Part shown: in pieces, positions 11,277 to 22,652 of the stretch
Position numbering within the stretch: position 1 is the stretch's first letter
Layout: the number at the start of each line of letters is the position of its first letter
NCBI GenBank assembly: GCA_019095985.1
Contig: CM032661.1
Span: forward strand, 14,931,823 to 14,995,822
Origin: Streblospio benedicti
Lineage: Eukaryota > Annelida > Polychaeta > Spionida > Spionidae
Direction of reading: 5' to 3'
Length of the DNA: 64,000 bases
Notes under the pieces: model-generated
Databases searched by the model: none
What the model was told of the DNA's origin: nothing
What the model saw: only the letters and a program-made list of their open reading frames with translations
Position numbers and translations under genes: made by a program

Positions 11277-11810
11277 TTATTGTGAAGAGATGTGTTCTGA
11301 GAGGTACTTCATCATCGTGATGGTCTTGATGCGTTTCTGACCAAAGAAAGGAAGAAGCTCGTTGTCGCAGATCATGTATGTGGGATCTCTGGGGTCCTTC
11401 AGGCCACGCTCCTTGATGATCTCCCACATTCTCTTCACCACGTCGCAATTCCTCATTCTATCGCTGCCGAGCACACGGGCAAGGGCAGGGGAGAGCTTCT
11501 TAATAGCGAAGAGATTGTTGTTCTTCAAGCCTTTCTTATAAGCCCGCTTGTTTTTACGCAGCCTTTTCACCCCTTTGCTAGAGCTGGGCTTTGCTATTTT
11601 GGTTTTGATGACGGGCTTGGCTGGATCCAAGTTAACTTTGCTGGCTGACTTGTTTCCGGTCAAGTTAACTTTGCTGGCTGACTTGTTTCCGGTCAAGTTA
11701 ACTTTGCTGGCTGACTTGTTTCCGGTCAAGTTAACTTTGCTGACTGACTTGGCCTGAGCCACGTTGCATCGGCTGGTCGTCCTGGAACTTGGTCTGCTCT
11801 TGCCCGTCAT
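11277..11810 (-). CDS. SWIB-domain protein with 11-residue tandem repeats
   Basis: A 177-residue single coding exon. Residues about 1-20 are Ser/Arg-rich; 21-62 contain three full copies and a fourth partial copy of SKVNLTGNKSA; 63-100 are very basic (KRLRKNKRAYKKGLK). Residues about 103-174 form a SWIB domain (LSPALARVLGSDRMRNCDVV, ICDNELLPFFGQKRIKT), the fold shared with MDM2, BAF60 and UAF30 proteins. SWIB plus a basic tail suggests a chromatin or transcription-associated nuclear protein (inference). A CTTTTCAG acceptor at 11828, 17 bases before the ATG, implies an intron in the 5'UTR. No reading-frame damage is visible. Confidence 0.8.
   Translation of the reverse strand: MTGKSRPSSRTTSRCNVAQAKSVSKVNLTGNKSASKVNLTGNKSASKVNLTGNKSASKVNLDPAKPVIKTKIAKPSSSKGVKRLRKNKRAYKKGLKNNNLFAIKKLSPALARVLGSDRMRNCDVVKRMWEIIKERGLKDPRDPTYMICDNELLPFFGQKRIKTITMMKYLSEHISSQ
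11628..11759 (-). repeat. 33-bp coding minisatellite in the SWIB gene
   Basis: Three nearly identical 33-bp units (CAAGTTAACTTTGCTGGCTG...) and a diverging fourth at 11727-11759, in frame, encoding the SKVNLTGNKSA repeat. The near-identity at DNA level indicates recent expansion. Confidence 0.85.
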
Positions 11811-11905
11811 ACTGAGTTCTTGAAAAACTGAAAAGAGAAAAAAAACTCATTAGTTTATTGAATGAAATGTTTTAAAATGAATTGGAACCAATGATAGCGT
11901 TGTTG

Positions 11906-12070
11906 ATAGTGTGGACACAGAATTGAGGAAGGAAACTTTGCAAGGCATTTCATAGTAGAATTTGTTATACAGTGGTTCTAGAGTAATTTGGGTGTGCTGA
12001 GTTAAATTCTGCCGTATAACATCTTGCATATTAAGGGCCAAAAATCAAGTTTAAACATAATGTACTCACA
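11906..12070 (+). repeat. left outer terminal inverted repeat
   Basis: Pairs with 15246-15427; about 165 bp with moderate divergence and small indels. Confidence 0.8.
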
Positions 12071-12120
12071 AAGTTAATAATAATACTTTATTAACTTTTA
12101 CAAGATTGAAACATAGTAAT

Positions 12121-12231
12121 AAAGTGGAAAAAGGGTAATTTGGATGCTCTGAATTCATTTCTGCCACATAACATTGTCCATATTGAATGTTAAGAACCAA
12201 AAATCGAGTTTAAACATAATGTAACATAATT
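12121..12231 (+). repeat. left inner repeat of the terminal module
   Basis: Diverged second copy of the outer module in the same orientation (CTGCCACATAACAT, ACCAAAAATCGAGTTTAAAC); inverted relative to 15098-15181. Confidence 0.65.
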
Positions 12232-12669
12232 AATAATAACACTATGTTTTGATCAATGAATTTCCATCATGATGAAAGGGATCCTTTTGCTATAATTAGA
12301 TCATTTCAAAATTAATTCATACTTTAAAGAATATCTCACACAGCAGGACTTATTCTATTATCAGGCACTAGGAATAAAACTGTACACTTAATTATCACTA
12401 AAGCGATATAGTCTCTAATTCTCTAAACACACTTACTTGAGCTTATTCAAATGTTCAAGAATGGAGTGCTCAATATATTTTTAATTTGATTGAAAATGAC
12501 CCTTTATATTTCATATTTACACATATCATGTCTCTATCATGTCTAAATGAGGAAGAAAACAATGTCACAGTGTCAATATACCTTGGCATTAATACACAAC
12601 ATCTATACACTTATGCTTTGTTCAGACAAACATCTAAACATTTGCAATAGCTCTAAAGCCCACACAAAG

Positions 12670-14904
12670 TTACTTTAGATTTGCGACAGCTACATCTTTT
12701 TGTAGTGCAATTTCCTGTGCAACTGCAGCTGACAAGGTGGACAGAAGATTTTGGAATTGCAGGTAGCGTAATGAATAAAGGGCTAAAAAATCTACTTTCT
12801 TCTCCCATCCATAATCTGCTGGTTCTGGCACTGCAGGTGCTGACTCATCAGCATGTTTCCAAATAAAAGCTTGAAGATGTGCTCGCTTGATGTGCAGCTT
12901 AACTGCATCACTTGTTGGTGGCAAAAGCTCTTGTTTCACCCCTTTTTTGAAAAGCAATACTCTAGCATCATCACATTTATCAGCCTGAGGAACGTTGTAC
13001 ACAATACAGATAAACTTCTCACGATTTCTAATACAATTATCGGACGATGAGCCTCTGCCTAGATCCTTTATAAGATGTGAATAATCAAAGAGATGCTACA
13101 GTAAAGCTTTTTCTAAGTGTCCTACTAGAAATGACGTTGTATCACAGCCAGTCAAGGCATGAAATGCAACCAAGCCTTGATTCACTCTTTGTAAATTCCA
13201 CGCGTCAACGATATCTTGAACTGGAATGTACTTTGGTTTTTTACTAGTCCCAGCTTTCATAACAATATTTTTCTCTGACCTAGCAAAATGCTCCAAGATT
13301 ATAATCAATACATCTGTGTCTCTTGACCAGATGACCACATTTCATAACTCTGTGTGCAATGCATGCAGAACAAACCTAGTGTCTGCTTCTTCAAGGAAAC
13401 TTTTGAGAGCATCAACATTTATAGCTTCATTATTGCATAATACTTGTTCTGCTTCTGACAAACCACCTGCAGTAATAACTATTTCGTTTTCTGGTGCTTT
13501 TTTAATCAACTCTGTAGATAAAAGCAGTGCTAGATCTTCTTTATTACTGCCATCTCTAAGAAAGCTTTTCCAATCAATGGGCAATGGCACACCAGGATGT
13601 TCAATCACATGTCGTATTACTGCTCCGGCTTTCCTTTTAGATCTTGTATTATCTTTGATGGAGAAGGTATTATATCTATCAAACAATACATCGACTTTGC
13701 TGAAATGTTGTCCATATTGGAATATGGTATTGGTAAACACATTGGCAAAATCTTGAAATGATCCATTCTGAAGACTATTTGGACTTCCCAAAGCCACAAC
13801 CAATGCCTGACCGTCAACAATCAAGGTGGCATCGATTGGGACTTCAGATGACATAGGACATTGCACTTTCTTGCACAATTCATCAAGGAGCACAGATTTT
13901 TGTCCAGTACGCAATGTTCCATTTGTATCAGCAATGGACATGGGAACTACGAAGGGTTCATGTTTCAGGATCTCAGCTAGTTCCACCGGCCTTCCAGCCC
14001 CATATGCAATTATCAATTGCTGAAGTATTGTCCTGTCTGCTTTCATCATTGTCACTTTTTCTTTTTATGGTAGGTTCATAGAAATTATGAAATGTCAGTG
14101 GCATGATTTTCTTCATTGGTGTATGGAATGGCACATCCATCTCTATCAGTCGCTGACTAACAAAAGTTTCTAAGCGTTTACTAGCATCATCAGAAACATT
14201 AATCAGGGATTTCATGATCTCGTCTGTCGTTTGATCTTTAGTAGCTATATTTTGTAAAGGGTCACCTGGCTGCTGTGAAAAAAAACTAATTCATCAAGAG
14301 TGGAACGAACAACATCTTCATCATTGGTATCTTTCTTTTTACGAGACACACCAGCTTCTTTGTGTAATGTACACATATTTTTGGTTTCGTCATACATCTC
14401 ACGGGTTCGTTTCCCAATGTCACTTCTCAAGTTAAAACTGAGTGCCCATCTACTTAGAGCTGGAAGACTTTTTGTAATGCCCACTACTATGCCCCCACGA
14501 CGCTTTTCAACAGCGTTCATCCATTCTTGAGCTTGGTCAGGATCTACTTGATTAAATGCACTCTCCCCTATTTTTACTACAAAGTTTCCTGCCATAAATT
14601 CATTCAGTACTTCAGTACGAAGAAGATGCATTTCTGCTAAGCACACGGCCCCCCATTTAGCATAAATGTTATGGCAATATTGGTGGAAATAAGGCAGCAT
14701 CATAGTAAATGCGTGAATGTGTAACTGCCAAATCAACAGTATACTGACCATTTCAATATAAGTGTACCAATATTTGAAATTGGCATTGCTGGACTTGTAG
14801 GTAATAAAGCGCTCAAGGGTTTCCTGAAATTCAGCTGAGACAAACAGCCTTGTTAGGTGAATGTCTAAATCCCACCTATCTGCCTGTTCAATTTTCTGTT
14901 TCAA
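12670..14904 (-). pseudogene. decayed mobile-element gene, PIN/FEN1-like nuclease family
   Basis: About five minus-strand open pieces span this interval, so the gene looks broken in several places. The 5' part (14904-14245) has family-typical words such as YAKWGAVCLAEMHLLRTEV and NQVDPDQAQEWMNAVEKR. The middle and 3' parts (14055-13096) carry acidic motifs expected of a PIN/FEN1-like fold: EEADTRF, SRDTDVLIIILEH and HALTGCDTTSF. From general knowledge this multi-copy family is widespread in cnidarians, molluscs and hemichordates. Its role (element mobilisation or other) is not established. Its position between doubled inverted repeats supports mobile origin. Confidence 0.7.
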
Positions 14905-15097
14905 TTGAATATATATAGATCTATATAGTATCTATCATCGGGGTCATTATGATGAATTAAAAATTAAATTATATATTAGTTATATAAAAAAACATTTTTC
15001 TATGCATAAAGATAGTATGAATCATTTTAATGTTGCTTACATGTGCAGACAACATTTTTATTCTACCCAAAAGTAACTCAAATACTTAGTGAAATAT

Positions 15098-15181
15098 GTG
15101 GGTCCATTATGTTTATCCTTAATTTTTGGACCTTGAATGACATACAGCAGAAATGAATTTGTTACACCTAAATTACCCTAA
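15098..15181 (-). repeat. right inner repeat of the terminal module
   Basis: Diverged inverted partner of 12121-12231 (AGCAGAAATGAATTTGTTAC, AAATTACCCTA). Confidence 0.6.
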
Positions 15182-15245
15182 AACGAATATATAACAAACT
15201 CTACTATTAAATCAGAGCACTACAAATGAACTATAAATTACAATA

Positions 15246-15427
15246 TGTGAGTACATTATGTTTAAACTCAATGTTTTGGCCTTATCATGCAAGATAGACA
15301 ATGTTATACGGCAGAAATAAATTCAGCACACCCAAATTACACTTTAACCACTATATCACATATTCTACTATGAAATGCCTTGCAACTTCTTACGGAGGCA
15401 TAAATCTGAATTCTGTGTCCAGACTAT
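15246..15427 (-). repeat. right outer terminal inverted repeat
   Basis: Reverse-complement match to 11906-12070, for example TGTGAGTACATTATGTTTAA and TTCTACTATGAAATGCCTTG. Confidence 0.8.
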
Positions 15428-15639
15428 GAATGAAAACTATATTACTATTACAAATATGACATATTTCACTAACAGTTACCTACATAAAATAAACAAAACA
15501 ATGTCAATGCCAACGTAAAACTAAAAGCCTGTTAAAATATGCAAATTTCATAACACAATTTTATTCTAAATACGTCGTTGATATTCTGCAATGTTTCATA
15601 GATTTAATCTCGTGTAAAATAAACGCAAAAAATACTTAC

Positions 15640-15845
15640 AATGTTAAAAAAAAGAATAAAAATAAGACGCGATGTTAACACCCCGAGGAAACTTCGACAA
15701 ATGAATGTTCAATAAACAAAACAAAATACAATGAATACGTCACAATATAAAACGTGAATACGTCACAATATACGTATAATATACGTATAATTATACGTCG
15801 AACGTTAGTGGGACACTGTTCCACTTTTGCGGAGCGTAACGAAAA
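15640..15845 (-). promoter_or_regulatory. candidate 5'UTR exon and promoter of the SWIB gene
   Basis: On the minus strand a strong donor (GTAAGT at 15639-15634) follows a GC-richer stretch with no long open frame. It is the best upstream partner seen for the SWIB acceptor at 11828. Joining them would place the 3.5 kb mobile element wholly inside a 5'UTR intron. Inference from splice signals only. Confidence 0.3.
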
Positions 15846-15848
15846 TGA

Positions 15849-16257
15849 TAAGGGACTGCCCATTATTTATCGCCGGGGGAGTGTGAGGAGTGTGTGGTCT
15901 GATGTTCATGTACAAAATTCTTGACCCCCTTATTTTTGTTTACAAAAAGGCACCCCCCCCCTATTTTTTCATGTACAAAATAGGTGAGACCCCCCCCCGT
16001 TATCAAATGTTTTCCCACGAGTGTACACACTAAATTAGTATACCACCCTCTATGTGTTTTACCCATGAAATGACGCTAAAATAAAAAAAGAAAGAAAAAA
16101 TCTTTAATATTGCCCTGGCACAAAATAGACAACTCCCACCTCTTGTACCCGGTTCAAAATTGATGACCCCCTAAACTATCTGTACCAAAATAGAGACCCC
16201 CCTGTATTTCTTCAGACTGCCCCCTCACTTAAATAATGAGCACTCCCTAATCCCTTA
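15849..16257. mobile_element. MITE-like element with internal poly-C units (copy 3)
   Basis: Left end TAAGGGACTGCCCATTATTT; right end, reverse-complemented, TAAGGGATTAGGGAGTGCTCATTATTT (as two parts). Inside are degenerate units of about 30-40 bp of the form (A)TGTACAAAAT..GA(C)n. Same layout as the elements at 8703 and 9243 but a different sequence. Confidence 0.7.
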
Positions 16258-16685
16258 CGGCCCATAAAACAAATAGGTAAAAGTCTCGTCTGACCGTTTG
16301 AGGAAGTAAATTTGGTCAACTACACTGGTTATACAGACGTGGGTGATAATCAATATTACCCGGTAAGACATGTTATACATGTGCAACTAAACTGTGGTTG
16401 CAAACACAGGAACTAAATTGTTTGCATCAACAGGAAATCTGAGTAGGAAACCTGTAAACCTGTAAAGATTGGTCGTCGCATGGTGTACCATTGGCATGTA
16501 AACCTGGTGTGATTGGGGAAGTACTTTTGCAAAGTACATGTACATGAGCATTGAATCACATATATTGTAACATTGGCATTTCCTTTCTATAGGGTCATCA
16601 CTAGAGCCTCATTAATGGAGCTAGCTAGATGAAAAAGACATTTATCCCTGGGACATGTTGATTGTAAAGGTTCATGGCACTGGCA

Positions 16686-16797
16686 GGTCCAGGTCATTTT
16701 AAGAGGGAGGGGGGACGCATGGTAGGAATTTCATCGGTTTCGAACATGCGATCGATGGCGGACATGCCCAAACCGCTGAAAATCAAGTATTTTGGTA
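16686..16797 (+). repeat. dispersed repeat copy running into a gap
   Basis: TCCAGGT...GAGGGGG...GCGATCGATGGCGGACATGCC matches 28335-28436 in the same orientation. The copy stops at the run of Ns. Confidence 0.6.
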
Positions 16798-16897
16798 NNN
16801 NNNNNNNNNNNNNNNNNNNNNNNNNNNNNNNNNNNNNNNNNNNNNNNNNNNNNNNNNNNNNNNNNNNNNNNNNNNNNNNNNNNNNNNNNNNNNNNNN
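16798..16897. other. assembly gap (100 N)
   Basis: Exactly 100 unknown bases, a placeholder for a gap of unknown true size. It falls inside a dispersed repeat. Confidence 0.99.
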
Positions 16898-17561
16898 TAT
16901 GAGGATGTTTTGATACATATTTGTGTTGAAGAATCTCCATCAAACAAATAAAAGTGCATAGATTATTAGCTATATTTGACTTTGAGAATGGAGGCCAGAG
17001 ACAATTCAAATTGAGCGCACTCAAACTTGCGGAATTGTGGGTGCCTGCTGCAACTGAGCTCGCCATGTATAAATAAAGCACTTTCTCTTGATTATAGTAT
17101 TCGATATATTATAAGTGTTTTTCCAGTATTCTAGTATATTGTAGAGCAAATCCTGTGTTAAGAATATTAGAACTACAAAACAGGTTTTGACACCAACATT
17201 TGTATTTTAAAATTCAGTGGTAATACTCTACTACAACTACGTACCACCACGGGATGGGGTCCGTAGTACCCACGCTTCCCTCTACCAAGCGTAGAGTCCG
17301 TGTACTTACGGTACTCATATCCATTTCCATTTTTGATGACAAACCGATCTGGTCAATCGTTTATTCCAGACATCTATTCCTCTCCCCAACATGAGTTTTG
17401 TAACAGCTTATTACCGACAATTATCATTAGTTATGTATTTTACAACTGTTCGGTCACAGCAAGCACTTGCTAATAGGATATAACTTTGTTCTATCAGATG
17501 TCTATTGCAATCATGCATCTCACTTTCAATCAACAGACAGTGTTACATGTTCAAATCCACC

Positions 17562-17945
17562 GATGGGGCCCATGAAAAAATATATATACTTGGGGCTACT
17601 GTTTTGGCGCTTTTGCATAAAAAAGAAATACTTTAAATAGTATGTGTAAAAAACAAATCTGAGCCCCATAATACTTGTACGAGGAAAAACTTGTTATTTG
17701 AGGCTTTGGGTTGCTTAAGAGATTAACAGATTGCTTAACAGAACTATTGGTGCCCCTGAAAATATACATATTTGGAGCTTCTTCTGTTTTTGTGCTTTCG
17801 CATAAAAAGCACAGAAAAAAATGTTGACTAAATCTGGGGCCCCATAGTAACTTTATTATGGTCCTTTATTATTAAAAGCTTTTGAGGTATCCATAGACGA
17901 AAAATTGGCAAAATCTGGGGGAATATCTTGGGGGCCCCTAAATGC
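17562..17945 (+). repeat. diverged tandem repeat, period about 190 bp
   Basis: Two full units and part of a third. They share GGGGC..C.TCTGTTTT.G.GCTTT.GCATAAAAA, AAATCTG.GGCCCCATA and GGTGCCCCTGAAAATATA-like words. Non-coding. Confidence 0.55.
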
Positions 17946-20160
17946 ACTCATTTAATTATTTAAATGTTTCTGTAAATGAAATTAGGTCACACAAAACCAT
18001 CCATTAACTGACATGATTTGAATATGAAATTTTATCACGGAAACATATTTTTTTAACACCCAGGTCATTTTGGGATCAAATTATTTCATATATGCATATG
18101 TAAATGAAGAACTGTTAGGGTTATGAGGCTGTGAATTTATGACGTTAAACATTAAAGTCATTTAGTTTTGAAGCATTTTCAAATTCATTGGGAATTAAGT
18201 ATAATCGAAAACATCACGAATACATGTATACAAGAAAAGACTCTAATTTGATGTGATTTAGTTTCTCCAAAGTGAGATATTGGGAATAGTATTGATGCAT
18301 CATTCAAAATATAAGAACACTTTTAAAATGATGATTATTGTTCAGGGTGAAAGGAACATTGCGCATACAATGTTGAACACAAAATAAAATTCTATGCATT
18401 TAAATGACCAAATTATTGTGGTTTCTGTAAACTTTCACACAACTGACATGTCAAGTGGAAAACTTCAGCGAGGAACAACAGATACTATAAGGGTAAGTGG
18501 TATGTTTTAGTGTTGAGATCATCCTATCTATGCACGAGTGGTATAATTGCCTGCACGGATGAGCTTCAGATCCACTTTTTAAAGAAGAACCACTTTTTAA
18601 AATAAAAATAGAAATAAAAGTATTAACCAAATGAGATTCCCGTAGAGAGTGCTACGACTCCATATTACTTGGGTAACACGCCAGTTAATCCCACGGCTTA
18701 TTACGGGCAAAACTGAAGGGAGGAAAAAAAATAACGCGTAGGCGTAAGATGAATGATAACATCATTCATTATGCGAGAGCAGACGTTTTGGAATCAACAT
18801 GTATGATGCATTCTTGTTTTTTAAACACTGCTGTGGCAGGCATTAGAAGGATGGGAATATAGCATAGACATATTCATTCAGACTGCAATAAACCTCACAC
18901 TGAGAACACCCGTCTAACAGGTATTCCTCCCAATTAGGGTCACATTGTTATGTTCCCGTATGTAACATGCTGATGATGATAATAATAATAAAAATCTTCA
19001 CAAATAGATATACCTCCCCTTATATATTTATGTTTTCTACCTTTTTCTGCTCATGGGGCCATATTGAATGCCGTCATTTCACCCGTGAAAGAATTATTAC
19101 TGGAAAAAGTGGGAAAAATGTACAGGTATGTAAATGACTGTATTTGTATACTTTTTGATCCATTATAAGCCTTCTGGTGTTTTTTTTTATAACAAACGCC
19201 ATTTAGATAAAGAGCACACCCAAACAATACAATCACAGAGCCAATCTCTTTTAGGCCTGTATTGTACAGTTATATAAGTGCAAGAGACTTAAGATACACC
19301 GATACGATATTCCCACGCATAACGGCACATGGGTTGTCATTAACTTTTCCCTTTCGAAGTATATTTTTGATACTTTCAATTTTTGCACAATCATATAGCA
19401 CTACAACGTAGACATAGGTCAACACCTGTGGTATAACGTGAAAAAGAGGATGTAATTGCAATTAAAAGAAAGGTAGGCCTACGTGCAGCTAAGATCCTAG
19501 CTGCAGATAATCCTTTTACGTATTCATTTTGCGGTTTACCTCATTTGGAATATGTTTCGAATGGGGACGGTGATGTATAAGGGGTCAAGAAATCCCACAT
19601 CCCTAATATTTTTGGCGCTATTTCTCACATCCCTCTTTTTTGGCCTTTTTTCACATAACCCGCACATTGTTTGGCGTTTTCCCCACATCCTACTTTCATG
19701 AAATCCCCTATCCCTCTTTTTTTGCCTTTCCCCACATCCCTATTTTTGCCCTTTTCCCACATCCCACTCCCTTAAAAACCCACCCCTCCAATTAGATACA
19801 ATTTTCATAAATTTTATACACTATGTGTTTACACATAGATTTGTTTGTCATCTATGTAGTAAAGTCGGGCAACAGTTTTCATCATTTCATCATTTATATC
19901 CCCACATGCACCAGCTGTATATATCTAATTTAAATTTTAAATAAACAACAATAACCTATAATCCGAATACTGGTGCATGCACATTTGCCAGATATGATAT
20001 GGTACTAGTGACTAAATACTATATATGTGATATATTCAGAAAATATAAAATTGCAAATGCAACTGCAGCACAGTGCAATTTTACCCGGCTTACATATTGA
20101 TGATACCATTTGTTCATAGATCCCCACCATGTATCACATATGAGTGGATGAGAGAGAGGG
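17946..20160. other. no gene seen; AT-rich with one dispersed repeat
   Basis: No exon-like sequence. The only structured part is the ATCCC-rich repeat at 19570-19795; the rest is unremarkable AT-rich DNA. Confidence 0.5.
19570..19795 (+). repeat. ATCCC-rich dispersed repeat, copy 1
   Basis: GGGGTCAAGAAATCCCACAT then a run of degenerate units of about 30 bp of the form CACATCCCT.TTTTTTGGC. Relatives at 38310-38470, about 43375-43570 and 52975-53160. Non-coding. Confidence 0.6.
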
Positions 20161-20235
20161 ATGACTGTTATATCACGTGATGTGTCATGGCGCCCTCAAA
20201 CCGGAAGTGTAGTTAAACGCAGTTCAGACACTACA
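20161..20235 (+). promoter_or_regulatory. possible promoter: E-box plus ETS site
   Basis: TCACGTGA (USF/CLEAR-type E-box) lies about 30 bp before ACCGGAAGT (ETS/GABP-type site); both are common in animal housekeeping promoters. A following 69-residue frame ends with KKLKEKFER but no gene is recognised. Motif evidence only. Confidence 0.25.
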
Positions 20236-20370
20236 CGCATATTTATAGCCATTTATGTTAGATGCCCTGTGGTCGTCAATTTTTGTAATCTTAAAGATGG
20301 TTACCATGGCTCTTTCCACGAAACACAGTTGAAACAGTTGAAAAAATTAAAAGAAAAGTTTGAACGATGA

Positions 20371-22030
20371 TCATCTATAAAAGTCACGGATTGAGAACAA
20401 GTAACGATGGAATAAAATATGATGATAATGGCCCATATTGTATATAAAGTGCAGACTATATAACAAATGATAAGACATGCAAAGTAAGGGACGAATTTCA
20501 AACATTTCTTTTCAATTAAGATGCCACCTAAATAACCATACTTTTCAAGGTCTCACAATACCAGGTGACACCAAATCGAATATAATGCATGGAAATGACC
20601 TCATTACTGCATGTGTATTTTTCAACCTTAGTTTCCTTCCTATACTCAGTTTTAGAAGCAAGAATGTTTTCTATGCATTATGAACTAGTTCATATAAGAT
20701 TTAATATTATAGTAATATCACTGTGCTATTAAAATACACTAACTGCCCCCACAGTGCAAGATGGACGCCTCACTTCAAGAATATGTTTTGCAATTGTAAC
20801 CAATACACAAGTGTATGATAACAAATTTTGTGTGGAAATGATGTATTACTTAATACTTCAAAATTTTCAGCATAACATGGTTGTCAATAATTAGTAATGG
20901 TGAATTTCCGTCGAATATATGCAGGCAAGTGGTATGTAAAGTTATGACGTGAGTTTATTTTTAAATTGCTTCTCTACTAAGACCACTTGTGAATATATTG
21001 TGAGTGGTCTCAGTTAGACGTTACACTGTTGCTGTACTAACTTCCTGCGCTTTAGCGCATTAAATATAATATTTGTAATTGTATGTAAAGAGTATGCTGT
21101 TATGTACATAACGTATATATTTGCAAACACTGTTTGCACTGTTTATTATATAATACTGTTTATCATATGACAAACAGCATAGCAATATGATATTAAAATC
21201 TTAGTCCTTTTTTTGTACTCATAAACGCCTGTTGACGCATTACGATCAGTCACAAATGCTTCCATCAAGTGACACGATCGCAGACGATGTTCAGAACCAC
21301 AGCAGCACATCATCGTTCAAACGTGCCCCTCCAATCCGAAAAAAATGACATTTTTTACATTAGGACACGCACGCACCCCACAATAAAAAAACGGAAAAAA
21401 AGGAAAAAGAGAGAGAGAAAAAAAATGCTACACTATTGTGGTGAAAATTACGAAGCAAAAATCACGTCTGCGCAGCCTCCGTGCGCTTATTATCGCCCAG
21501 CAAACACGTGCGACGTGGACGATGACGGATGGGCGCCAATTTTCCACTTCATAAATAAGCAATGACACGCAGTGTCTCAGCACACACAATTAATTTCCTG
21601 CTAATGCTCTGTGTGCTCAGAGACATAGCCTAATAACGGGGGCAGGGTAGATTCGTCACGTGCTCTGGTGGATGGATTTGGGACAGAGGCGGGGTTAGTT
21701 TTGTCCAGGATTGGGGTGATGGAGAGCTGTGGTGTTTGATGGCACTCATGCACGCACAAGCATACTCAAACAAACAAACAAACAAACAAACGAACACACA
21801 CACACACTTAAAATGAGAGACTAGAGCTCGGTAGGACGTTCGATTGACCAGCATCTGTTTTTTGTTGAGCAACTAGGTAATTAAATTGAGAAAGAAACTT
21901 GAGAGTGATGTATTTGATTGGTAAAACCTGTGATGACTCTCACCAAGTGGAGTGTGACCACTTCCATGAAAGGTGCAAAGGTGTCGAAAGAGCAGACCGA
22001 GTTTTTTAATAGATGGTCTGTATACATATG
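20371..22030. other. no gene seen
   Basis: AT-rich DNA; a Lys/Arg-rich frame near 21360-21430 reflects A-rich sequence. A simple repeat occurs at 21768-21808. Confidence 0.5.
21768..21808. repeat. (CAAA)n/(CA)n microsatellite
   Basis: About five CAAA units followed by CA units. Confidence 0.85.
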
Positions 22031-22652
22031 GCAGACTTGGAGTCAAATATAATTGTAAAAGGCGTAATTGTAGCTAATTACACTTTTCCGTATACTTGTA
22101 ATTGTAATTGAACTTTTCAAAAATGGTGTAATTGTAATTGTATTTGACATTTCTACATGTGTTGATATTGTAATTGACATTGATCATAATTGTAATTGCT
22201 TTGTAATTGAATTTCAATTGATTTAATTATTTACACTGTAATTGCAATCCATGTTGATTAATTTAAATCACCATTTTGTAACAACACAAGTAAACTTTTG
22301 ATCTATGGCAACCAGTCATCATGTATATGCATGTTTAACTGTGTTACCAGACATATAGTTGTGGTCTATAAATTCACGAACCACCATGATAGAATGATAT
22401 ATCTTATAAAATTTTGATATGCTTCGCTTGTCAAAATTGTAATTGAAAATATTAGTTGGCATCAAGCTGTAATTGAAATGTAGTTAAATGTCGGCTCGTA
22501 ATTGTAATTGTGATTAAAATTTCTTATGTAATTGTAATCATAATTGAACTAAAATCAGCACGTAATTGTAATTGTATTTGGCACTGAAAAGGAGTGTGTA
22601 TATAATTGTAATTGTAATTGAATTTAAAAATTGTAACTAACCCCAAGTTTGA
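22031..22652. mobile_element. AATTGT-rich inverted-repeat element
   Basis: The left end GCAGACTTGGAGTCAAATATAATT matches the reverse complement of the right end (CAAACTTGGGGTTAGTTACAATT). The interior repeats AATTGTAATTG in both orientations for about 600 bp. Such arms can pair extensively. No coding region; non-autonomous foldback or MITE-type element. Confidence 0.65.

Larger units (their letters stand above)
11906..15427. mobile_element. 3.5 kb element with doubled inverted ends and a PIN-like nuclease gene
   Basis: Outer ends 11906-12070 and 15246-15427 are inverted copies of each other (ATAGTGTGGACACAGAATT and its complement; TTTAAACATAATGTACTCAC). A second, more diverged pair sits inside (12121-12231 and 15098-15181), so each end holds two tandem copies of the same module. 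Between them, on the minus strand, is a decayed gene of a family common in invertebrate genomes. No clear target-site duplication was seen. Superfamily not recognised. Confidence 0.7.

Noticed and set aside
21269-21565. 98-residue frame with a basic KKRKKRKKRERKK run
   Set aside because: The basic run is a by-product of A-rich DNA; the rest is unlike any family.
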